A program made the translations under genes and the position numbers. A stretch of DNA of 64,000 bases from Schistosoma mansoni (taxonomy: Eukaryota > Platyhelminthes > Trematoda > Strigeidida > Schistosomatidae): assembly GCF_000237925.1 (NCBI RefSeq), contig NC_031499.1, positions 1,824,533 through 1,888,532 of the forward strand. Direction: 5' to 3'. This document shows, one piece after another, positions 13,594-23,845 of this stretch. Below the pieces are notes generated by a model. The model searched no databases and was not told where the DNA came from. It worked only from the letters and a program-made list of their open reading frames with translations. Each line of letters begins with the position of its first letter. Positions within the stretch are counted from its first letter, which is position 1.

Positions 13594-14882
13594 ACTCGGA
13601 AGGATATGGACACACGTTGTTGCCTTCCTGTCGTTTCTGCCTATGCTCCCACTGACTGTAGCCCGGATGAAGTGAAAGATGACTTTTATAGGAAGCTCTC
13701 TGAACTTCTTCAAAAAGCTAAGCGCTCAGACAGTGCTTGTAGCGGGTGACCTTAATGCCTAATTAGGTCACAAAGAAAGACATTTAGGTGGGTATTTTAG
13801 TATTCCGGGTCAGCGAACAGATAATGGTGATCGTCTGTTGCAACTATGCTCAGACAATCGTTTATTCTTAGCAAGTACTAATTTTAAGCATAAGGAGAGA
13901 CATCGTCTAACATGGCGACCACCTGCACAAAACCAACGATGGAGAGACTCGATAGAAGACTGTCGCTCGTTCTGGAATACATGTTTAGACTCTGATAGTG
14001 CTTTAATACGAGCACGCATTTGTTTGCGCCTCACTGGACGCAGGAAAACCATACTCAAAAAGACCCATTGCAATTAAACTGAGGAATGAGAAAGCTAAAA
14101 GTAAGTTCCAGGAACAACTGAATTCACATGTAGACAGTTCTGTAAACGAGGCTGACCCAGATGTTGCTTGGAAAGATACACGAACAGCTTTGGCAACAGC
14201 TATCACATCTATTAGTAATTTAAACCAAAGTGTTCCAAGAAACCAATGGATTTCTTCTGAGTCAATCGCACTGATGGACACTTGTAAAATCATCCCATCA
14301 GGCTCTGAACACGATGAAGAGCGAAAGCAAATCAGTTCTAGTTTAATTAAAAGTCTAAGGAACGATCGTGAGCAGTGGTGGGCAATGAAAGCAAAAGAAA
14401 TGGAAAAGGCAGCGGCTATAGGCAACACCAGACAACTCTTCAGACTAATAAAAGAAACCGAAATTAAGAAGTCAATTGTAAGCGAGACAATCTCGGGATG
14501 AGACGAAACTCTTATCTGCTCTCAGCCCAGACGTTTAGACCGATGGGCGGAACACTTTAGAGAACAGTTTAGCTGGCTTTCAGCTACTCTACGGTTACCC
14601 ACCATTCCCAAACAGTCGGAATGGAACATTGAAGTAGGTCCACCGACTCTACTTGAAGTTCAAAAGGCTATAGCTAATCTGAAACGAGGAAGAGTAGCTG
14701 CTCCAGATTGATTGGCTCTTGATGTTTTTAAATATGGTGGTCCAATTTAAGCGATTAAGTTGACTAATATTTCGGCTAAAATCTGGGAGTTGGGCGTAAT
14801 CCCACCTGACTGGTCACAATCACTTATTGTACCAATATATAAGGCGTCAAAATCATCCTGTGATAAGCACAGATAGATTAGT

Positions 14883-15763
14883 TTGACTAATATAGCATCT
14901 AAAATACTGGCCTCAATGATTATCGGGCGCCCAACAAAGACTCGTGGACTGCAAACACGAGAAAATCAGGCTGGCTTCAGACTTGGTCGTGGCTGCATCG
15001 ACCACATATTCACTATTCGTCAGGTCTTAGAACACAGACATGTTTATCGGCGTCCAACAATGATAGATTCTCTTGACTTAAAAGCAGCACTTAACTCTGT
15101 AGACTGAGAGGTTCTCCGGCAGTGTCCATTATTGAAAGGTGAACCTCAGAAGTACATAAACCTTGTAAAGGCTCTTTACTCGAACACTACTAGTCGAGTG
15201 AGAGCTTATGGCGAACTGTCATCTGATTGTACAACATCAAGTGGTGTCCGACAAGGCTGTCCACTATCCCCGTTTTTGTTTAACTTCATTATAGACCTAC
15301 TGATGGAAATAACACTCTCGTCGACTGAGTTTTCAGGAATTGATCTCCTACCAGGAGGTCCACTTATCGACTTAGAATACGCAGATGACACAGTCCCGTT
15401 TGGTGAAGACGCTCATAAAATGCAGAGTCTTCTGCTAGCACAGAGTAACAATGCCAAGATGTTTGGATGCATTTCTTCCTCTCTAAATGCAAATTGTTAC
15501 TCCAGGACTGGCCTGCGTCAACACCTGAACTAAGGATAGGGAGTGAAGTAGTCGAACGCGTCGACAACTTCACTTATCTTGGAAGTCTGATCAGCCCTAA
15601 TGGGTTGGTGTCTGACGAAATCTTAGCACGGATTCAAAAGGCTCGTTTGGCTTTTGCCAACTTACGTCACCTATGGCGAAGACGAGATATCCGTCTATCA
15701 ATTAAGGGACGAGTATATTGCGCAGCAGTTTGCTCTGTTCTACTTTACGGCTGCGAAACGTAG
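14883..15763 (+). pseudogene. LINE reverse transcriptase fragments
   Basis: Three open pieces in different frames cover the RT. 14883-15107 has RENQAGFRLGRGCIDHIFTI. 15132-15533 has YINLVKALYSNTTSRVRAYG, the RQGCPLSPFLFNF block and YADD. 15467-15763 has RIGSEVVERVDNFTYLGS and KGRVYCAAVCSVLLYGCE. They belong to the LINE at 12610-16408. Confidence 0.85.
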
Positions 15764-17048
15764 CCATTAAGAGTAGAGGATACTCGCAAGTTACTAGTAT
15801 GTGACCACAGATGCCTTAGAAATATTGCTCGCATCTGCTGAGATCACCGGGTAAGTAATAGTGAGGTTAGACGCAGGGTATTAGGGAATGATGGTAAATC
15901 AGTTGATGAGGTTATGAATCCTCATCAACTGAAATGGTTAGGCCACGTGTTACGTATGCCTGAACACCGATTACCAGGACGCGCAATGCTGACTAGTATT
16001 GGGGGTGGTTGGAAGAGAGTTAGGGGCGACCAAACCAAAACGTGACATCAGTGCTTGAAGTCACTAACTTCTATTCTGAGCCATGTTGGTAGATGCAGAC
16101 TACTTGGTTGGGGTCCGCGTGACTACCGTAACCAATGGTTGGAGACCCTAGGTGACATGGCTCAGAATCGATCACAATGGCGTCGGTATATACATTCTCT
16201 GTCTTCCCTTAAACTATAAGATTAAGATTGCTTCATATCTTTCTTTCTTCCTGTACTATGTCCTTATATACAATCTTTATTTTATATATTACCACCATTA
16301 AATTAACTATTTCTATGAATTCTGTGTTGATCTTGTTGTGCCGATAAGGTATGGCAACTTCGACCGATGCATATATGTGCCTGGTCCTACGTTGTAGCTG
16401 ACTGACTGGAATGTTATTATAACTGTTGGATACAGAAAATTCTTGACGTCAATGAGAGTTAACCTAGGAACTTTAGAGGATAAATGGAAAAGGGTTACTA
16501 ACGATATTTTCCATACATAAAAACCCAGTCGGCAAATGGCTATTACTGATTTGAAGTTTTAAGGTACTTTTTGTATCAAGCTTCAGGAACTACTGAGTTC
16601 CGATCTCGAAATAATCTAAAACAATTACTTATAGCTAAGACTATAAACCTGACGGTTTACAGTAGAAAGTCAAGATTAGAATAATAATCAGGATAGGCAA
16701 TGAAACACTTGTCATCTTTTTATGAGATTTTTTTGTCAAGTTGCATTAGACTCAACAATTCTCGATTTAATAGTAGTGGAGTCAATTATAACAAAGGATA
16801 AAAATTAAGTAACTAAAAGTCGCCATATGAATCACACCATACAGAGCATACCTATTCGATAAAAGAAATATTAACCAGCGAACTAGATGTTAATAATCCA
16901 CCAAGCAAAATTTGGATTTGTTCGTCTAGTGAGTACAACTGGATTGACAAGTAACATCTGTGTTAAAACTTTCTCAAGTCCCTTTTTACAAAATCCTCAA
17001 AATTTAGTCAACAAAAATCCGAGAAATAACGACACAATAAAAACCGAA

Positions 17049-17466
17049 TTTTAATTGAGTTCATGAACCGATCAGTGTTAGACAGCCATTGAAAACCTAT
17101 AAGCACTCAACGGCCGTTTCATACCAGTATGGGACTCCTCAGTAGTGGACATCCACAATACCGCACACATGATTCGAACCCAGGACCTTCGGTCTCTCGC
17201 GCGAACGTTTAACCTCTAGACCACTGAGCCAGCATACAACGATGTTCATGTCCAACTTAAACCAATCCACGATATTGCGCGACCACCTTCCATCGGCTTC
17301 GGTGAGTAACTGCTTCACACTCGACACGGCTGAACTCCACTGGTCACGGCTTCTCACTAGAACTACGACAATTACTTCTCAAAGCTAGTCACTAGTGAGC
17401 ACATGATAATTATCAACATAGGATTGTGGAGATTGTTGAGTTTTAATTGAGTTCATGAACCGATCA
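17049..17466 (-). mobile_element. Sm-alpha-type hammerhead retroposon with repeated ends
   Basis: On the minus strand a tRNA-like head (gctggctcagtggtctagag, then gggttcgaatcatg) is followed by a hammerhead-like segment at about 17160-17100: ctgaggagtcccatactgg, then gaaacggccgttgag. The conserved CUGANGA and GAAA boxes are present, but stem II has lost its GUCC/GGAC pairing and the cleavage triplet reads GUU rather than GUC. An identical 26-base stretch occurs at both ends (17049-17074 and 17441-17466). It resembles the 3' part of the repeat unit, so the locus looks like one whole monomer plus part of a preceding one. Confidence 0.75.
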
Positions 17467-18639
17467 ACGGAATTACCAAAAAATGTCTAATTATGGGAAA
17501 AAATGGCGATCAATATCTAGAATATAAGTACCATATGTTTCCATGAGACTTTCTCAATTCATATGAATGAAATTTTACACAAACTATACAATTCAATAGT
17601 TAACCGTAACCACTACAAAAAGACATTTAATCACATCTTCGTAAGGAATATTTAGTCAGGTCTAATAAACCAATAAATAGACGACAATAAAACAGTTCAA
17701 AGTTAAACCTAGAGCTAATTGTGGAACGCTAATTTTAAGGATTAAAAGCAAACGGCAGCTACTACTTATTAACCGTCGTGTGATTTTAATTCAGTACAAT
17801 ATCCAGCATCAGTTTTACAATAATTCAGTGAAAAAATCAGTTGCATTCGCGCTAGTTCATTTACGCATGATATTTAATAACTAATCATCAAATGATATTA
17901 AAATCCACACACACAAGCGTATTTGGTTACAGTTGAATTTTCGGAAAGTAAATAAAATCGCCATGTCGTCAGCTATGTCTACCTCCTTGTGTTGTGCAAA
18001 ATCTATTTTGGGTGTTTTAAGTGCAATTTTGGGGCGGTTATGTGATTTTCAACCAAAAACGCAGAATTCATTCATAAACTAAATAAACGTGATTTAAGAT
18101 AACCTTGTATCCTAGCTTTAACGAATTTTACCATTATTATTGTAGCTATTTTTGAAGAATTATTTATAACTACAGATTACATTTCGTTTTTTACAAGAAC
18201 AGATGAAGATAAAATATCCGTTTTTTTAAGCAGAGTCGTGTTGTGCAGTGCTTTTCTATTGGTTTCATACTTAAAAATCCATGCATTACTCTGAAATGTA
18301 ATCAACTTGTGTAACACATACAAAAATACATACACACAAAAAAATAATCTACATTGAAAGTAGTACCAAGTGATGAATAGGGATGCATACTGTATTTCAC
18401 AGCAAAAGGGAAGACACCAATATAATGCATATATTATGTGAATGATTCAAGAAAGGGGTAAGCATAACAATAGTAATAATGACATTATCACTATACAAAT
18501 TTCTGTACAATGGGAAGCATTGTATGTAAATAAGTAAAATAAGTAAATTCAACTGTATAAATAAAGAATTTGTTCCATTTCAGTTTTCAATAATTAAAGC
18601 ATTTGTATTCCTATCAGATAATTTAATGATATTTTCAAT
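17467..18639. other. AT-rich spacer downstream of CHMP6
   Basis: No gene or intact repeat is recognised. An ATTAAA-type signal lies just past the CHMP6 stop on the minus strand (near 18622-18627). A canonical AATAAA on that strand was not found close by. Confidence 0.4.
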
Positions 18640-21600
18640 CTAACTCCCAACTGCTAATGCTTCTCTGCTTAGCTCTCTGCGTGCAGGATCTAAAATGATA
18701 CACAGATTAAAGGAATTTATATGTAGTGAATATGAGAATTAAGATGTTTATAACTCAGGATAAGGATTTTTGAGGTGTTAATTTTTGTGAGCTGCATGGT
18801 TTGGTTGTGAAAAGAAAGACTTCTTTTGGAAGTTGTGCTAATGGTTTTCCTTAGAAGAACAACCAAAGTTTCACAACTAAACTATCCGGCTCAGAGAACA
18901 CTTGGAACACGAAAGTTCCGCATTATATACAAATGAAAAAATCAATGTAGAGTATTGCACGTCACCAACTGTTATGTTTACAAGCTAACAAAATATACTA
19001 TCAATGTTTTAAACCACCAGAAGACAGATAAGTTTTATTTGATGTGAAAATTAACACTGAAGCGAATTGGGATGCTGCTTTAGTCGAAAACAGAAATGAA
19101 GTGTATCGTATACCGGGTGTCCGAGACACATGTCTGTAAACTAACTGGCTGGAAGCCAGAAAATGGTAGTAGAGCAACATGTCGTGGTAGTCAAAACTAC
19201 TTCATTTTAAATCATAAGGTTACAGGCTAAAACCACACTATTAACTTTTGTTTGTATAGCAGGGTAAAATAACTGTCATAGAAAAGCATGGAAAAAATCT
19301 GGATATACAAACATGGCGGCCTGCTTGAACATCTGGGCTACCTGTTCCTGTCATCTAGATATTTCAATAAGTAATCTAATTTTGTTTGTTTTAATATATC
19401 ATTATGGCTATTAATCGCACAACCTATTCAGGTGCGTTTCTGAAAAGTGTACAACCTTTCGTTGTACAAGTTGCAAAAGGCCCAATCAGAAATATTGTGG
19501 TCGCTGGCAATATGCATTGAAAAGAATGTACATTATTTAGATGTCAATTGAGTGGACTGATAACTTCTAGCTGGCGATTACTCAATATTTATCGTCAGGA
19601 TCGACCAAGAAGCAAGAAACGGAAACTTGTTGAAATACATTGCGCTGAGAATTCTATATTGTACCAAAAATGTAATATTGAATAAAGCTAATAATAATAA
19701 GAAGAAGAAGAATAAGAATAATAATAATGTACAACAAAATTTTAATAAACTAATAGTAAAATGTAAAAAACTAACAGGATACCAAACAAACTGTAAGATA
19801 GAGAAAATTGAGGCCTGATAGGACAGAATGAGAATGTCTTACACCACTTAGTGATCTATCCAAGTAAACAACTGCCCTATGAAAAATCGGTCACCAATCA
19901 TACAATATGCAATATATTGTATCGTATACTTTTAGTTTTATTTATTTATTTAAACACATAAATATTGGTACAAAGGGGCACCAGATATATATGCGCCACA
20001 CAAATTTTATTTGATATGTGTGAGGGTGTGATACTGCCCAGGTGCCCAAACTGAAGCAGGTGGTTTTCTTAGGGGACCACACCCGGAGCGTTTGGCCTAA
20101 AGGTCTGATCCACAAGGCAGTAGAGCATCGTGAGGAGATGCAGTCCTATGGTAGCCGGTGACCAACGATTGATTCATACGCCATTTATTCCCTCAGGATA
20201 CTGGAACCCATGTGCACCATTGGTTTGGAATCAGGGTTTTCCAACTCCCCTAGGTGAACCCTCCGTGTCCACCGACCCGGTTAAAGCGCCGGACATTCGC
20301 TTTTCGTCCTCTCAATTTCGTAAACAACACCCCCGCTACGATAAGGCAATGAGTAGGACTTCTCTAGCAGAGGCTATTTAAGCGTGGTCATGTGAGAGCA
20401 TTTCGAGAGGACGAGCCGACTCTCCCCACTCTCGGCCGTACCAGTACATGTAAACCATAAACCTAGTTTACTTTTACACTGCAAATGTCTTTTATAACCA
20501 TATAAAAACAAGAATTAACATCTTATGACCGTAATAAATAAGACCTATGTTAGTGGAATATGGATTGGATTAAAGCACCTTCCATGCAAGATTATGTTGG
20601 GGCACGCTAATTGGCTATTTCTTAACCAATCAGCATCAATAGATGCTTGGGGAAGACTCTAGAATCTTCTCATGTAAAAACTATGAATATACTAACGTTT
20701 TTCTCATTGTAATTCCTACTTCAATCTACCCTTGTTATTTGGAATACAATTTCGTTCCTGTTCAACCTTGTTTTGATTTGGGGACTTTTCGAGTGAATTA
20801 TTGTCCAAGAATACAAAGCAATAGGAATAGCTGGGTTATAATAAGAGAAATTATAACATCTTACAATAACCAGTACGCACTGTGACCTATTTCCAATCCC
20901 TTTAAGACAAGTCTGACAGTAAAAATGACTGGAGCAGGTAAAGATAACAGATGCAAAAAAACAGCATCCGTTAAAACAGTACACTTTTAAAATTGCGTCA
21001 AAAAATTAAACAAATATATTTTTAGAAAAAGGTAAGCTGAATACAGACTCAAAAAGGAAATGGTGCGAATACGAGAACGGTTTACTATACATAACGAAAA
21101 AATACAACTTAATATTCTTCTAATCTTCAGTATTCCTTGAACACAACTTCATTCGACTGGTCCCAAATCAAAGCAAGAATTGGAAGCAAGAAAAAATATT
21201 TTCCAAAAAGCGAACAGTCGAAGTCAGTATATTAACGATATTAGGGCTTATATAAACGTTATACAAGAACTTTCTGATGTCTTCGCACTTTACCTACTAG
21301 CATTGGTCGGGTGAAAATGGATCTTGTCTCCAAAATACATTAATCAAAACACTGCCCTGCTGACACAACTGTAGTAAGAGTTGGGTACAACACAACAGGA
21401 ATATATTATGTAACTATCAAGCAATCATTAGAAGACAAGCTACATATTAAACTCTATTATCCCAATTGGATTTCCCAACATTATCATGATTACCCACGAA
21501 CCCAGATGACTAAAGGTAAGGAGTACAGTGTTTGAAACGCATATGTATTCAGATTCTGAACGTACTATTGTTTTTTGCTATTCATCCATACAGTTATGAG

Positions 21601-23845
21601 AATTGTAAACCGACTGTACATGATACATAATGGAGCTCACTTGTATGTATTATGAAAGACTGAGTGAGATCATTAATCTCTACCCATTGTACGGATGACA
21701 TTATCCTAACCAGTTTTGTCCAATATTTAACCTTTTCGAGCACCAAACACTACCTTTCTGTGTGTATCAGTATTAGCTTACAGTAACCAAACATAAATAA
21801 TAGGAGACATAAATAGATTTTATGTGAGTTACCTTTCGATTTTTTTTCAACAAACTGATCTATGGGATGATCAGGCACACGTGGGAGATCGATAACTTCA
21901 GGTTCTACGAGACGAGTTAATTCACACTCAATCTCGTGGTAATCATTAGAGGACAGACCGCCAGAAACGATATCATCTAACTCCTAAAAAAGAAAAGAAT
22001 ATGTCATTTTAAGTGACTTCCGAATAGTGTCATTTCTTGATCTGTTTACAATCAGTTATTATTTTATCCCGGTGATCTGGTGATTGAATTACTCGACTTC
22101 CAACTAATAGGTCATAAGTCCCAATTCAATTGCATCTACCACAGTTTCAGGCAGTCTGGTAGCATAATTAGGCCCCATATTAAAATATTGACTTAAAGTT
22201 GAGTGCATAATCCTACATTCGGTAAATGAACCGCACCATATTATAATAGTTTTGACAGTTATGAGAAAACGGTTAAAGCTAAACAGTTAATAGTCATGCG
22301 CACTGAAAGAAGCAATAGTACAATATTTCCTGGTTAAATACATAATTCATAGTGTGAATCATATTGACAGAAATTATAAAATAGTTAACATGTATTGATA
22401 CTAACAATAAATATATTTTTGTGATACTCCAATAAGTTGAAAATCGTATTTCCAATGTTTCGTGATTTAATGTGAGCCGCTTCTTCAGAGCAAATAAATG
22501 ACGGAAATGAAAGTCACGCAAGTTCAAATAGTACAAAGCGAACAACGCGGAATATTTTTAGTATGGTCAAAATCATAATAGGTCTGAAGGTGGAAACGTC
22601 AAGTTATTTTGGTCACAGTGATTCTATATAACATGTTACTCTAGTAATTTGTGCGTAACAAGGTGGATGTGGGGAATCTATTCACATGTAATATAAAGTG
22701 GTGGGGTTAATATTGAGTGTGTGTATGTGTGTAGACTGTGTGGGAAGTGAATAAGGTCACATGTGGTTGTTTGGATAAACAGTCTAGGCTGGATGAATAG
22801 CCAGGCGTTCTATTCTATCGCTGATTTCACTTGTGAATTTTTCAATTTTACAGAATTGCTAAAAGGTCTAACTTACGTGTTCCTTAGCACAAGTCGAGAT
22901 CTCATGGGCAAGACTCTCCAATGAAGAATGCATCACGATCACTTTGTGTAGGTGTAAACGGGATCTTATCACTTATTTTAACTAAAGCATCTCTTAGCTT
23001 TCTATAAAGGAAGTTCCAATTTTACAAGTTCCCAAAATCTGTTGTAATTCTTCTGTAGTACCTTAGCAGTAAAGTAAAACCACTAACAATCCAAGATCCT
23101 TCGACAGAAATGTTACTCACAGTTGACATTAATTTCTTGAATCTCATATTGGAGATGTATACAGTAGGCTACACACTTATTTATGACAAACATCCTGAGT
23201 ACTTAGACGTAACAACATAAACACTTCACACAACGGTCTGATATTAAAACAAAACAACCACATAAATGTTTGATTTATGAGAGCTTACACGTTGATATTC
23301 CACAGCATCATGAGCTTCTGACATAATCCGTTCGGCATCATCTAACGACATTACCTTTTGGATATCCTGAAGAGCCTTATTCCCGCACTTTAACCCATCT
23401 AAAACATCCACTTCTATTTGAGCAAATTCGATGTCATTGACAAGTTGTTCGATGTTTGATAGTTGAATACCAGTTTTATGTATGAGGTTTTCAAGATACC
23501 TCTTCTTTTTCAGCAGCAGCAGAGCCCGCCTGGGAAAGAAAATACGAATTAGAACTGACTATTGGCAGAAATCCAAACCCCTCAGATATGTAAGTAACAT
23601 CAAGAATTATTAATAATGACTCAGATACCTGTTCTAATGTCATCACAAGGGTTAAACGAAGAAACTCACTCCTTTTTACCTTGCCTAATAAGTTCCTTGG
23701 CAAGAACTTTTTCATTTTCTATTTGGTTATCTAGCTTATTGGACATCTGACTGAGTTTGTCACGTTGCCTCTTCAACCTTAAAATGGCTTTGTCTTGTTC
23801 CGTGATTCTGGACCGATTTTTGCGTCTTGAAAAGAGTGAACCCAT
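18640..23845 (-). CDS. CHMP6: CHMP6 / VPS20, ESCRT-III subunit (four exons)
   Basis: Exons on the minus strand are 23845-23670, 23529-23289, 21983-21833 and 18689-18640 (TAG stop at 18642-18640). Phases 2, 0 and 1 join cleanly to give 205 residues (human CHMP6 is about 201). The start MGSLFSRRK has the Gly-2 N-myristoylation context typical of CHMP6. The basic helices continue through ITEQDKAILRLKRQRDKL and RALLLLKKKRYLENL, then IEFAQIEVDVLDGLKCGN and MSLDDAERIMSEAHDAVEYQ. Residues about 170-180 (DLPRVPDHPI) match the proline-rich MIM2 motif that binds the VPS4 MIT domain. The last tiny exon codes DPARRELSREALAVGS. In the known pathway this protein is recruited by VPS25 of ESCRT-II and nucleates SNF7/CHMP4 filaments. 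Intron 3 (3.1 kb) carries a 0.5-kb retroposon and a solo LTR. The partner gene VPS36 lies downstream on the same strand. Confidence 0.94.
19300..19600 (+). repeat. Dispersed repeat, copy 1 (CHMP6 intron 3)
   Basis: The stretch including gggctacctgttcctgtcat, cacaacctattcaggtgcg and ggcgattactcaatattta has a diverged counterpart on the opposite strand at about 34215-34530. No coding capacity is seen. The family is unknown to me. Confidence 0.55.
19688..19728. repeat. (AAT)/(AAG) trinucleotide microsatellite
   Basis: A short run alternates aat and aag triplets, in CHMP6 intron 3. A simple open frame over it (Asn/Lys-rich) is an artefact of the repeat. Confidence 0.8.
19937..20445 (-). mobile_element. 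0.5-kb retroposon, copy B (CHMP6 intron 3)
   Basis: This copy is inverted relative to copy A at 9087-9598. Its A-rich tail, a tandem of AAAT units, is at 19937-19948 read on the minus strand. Over the roughly 500 shared bases I count only about four to five differences by eye, two of them synonymous changes in the 83-codon antisense frame (20130-20381, plus). No exact target duplication was found at this copy. Confidence 0.78.
20548..20858 (+). mobile_element. Solo LTR fossil in CHMP6 intron 3
   Basis: The segment begins TGTTAGTGGA and ends TTATAACA, about 311 bases. It is related to the inverted LTR at 10355-10670: both share aatacaatttcgttcctgtt and caataggaatagctgggt. The flanking five bases (accta and tctta) match only partly, consistent with an older insertion. 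Confidence 0.6.
22060..22135 (+). repeat. Possible tRNA-like SINE relic in CHMP6 intron 2
   Basis: The stretch ccggtgatctggtgattgaa followed by gtcccaattcaattgc resembles a decayed tRNA-like A and B box pair in correct order and spacing. Similar wording (ccggtgatttggtggtgac) recurs near 23908. It is too degraded for firm assignment. Confidence 0.3.

Larger units (their letters stand above)
12610..16408 (+). mobile_element. Near full-length non-LTR retrotransposon (LINE), decayed
   Basis: The 5' UTR runs from about 12610. An APE-type endonuclease begins near 13204 (MANDSSARNTVPG, KLHIGAFNVRTLYEIGQ, DVGIALSTRAKHALLEWIPV). The reverse transcriptase spans about 14640-15780, with GVRQGCPLSPFLFNFIIDLL and the YADD active-site motif at about 15377-15388. 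A C-terminal region (VDNFTYLGSLISPNGLVSDE; LRHLWRRRDIRLS) extends to about 16220, followed by a 3' UTR ending in a short ctgactgactg repeat. Several stop codons and frame changes break the single expected frame into at least six pieces, so it cannot be autonomous. I recognise the family as one common in schistosomes (RTE-like or related) but cannot name it securely. No clear target duplication was found. Confidence 0.88.
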
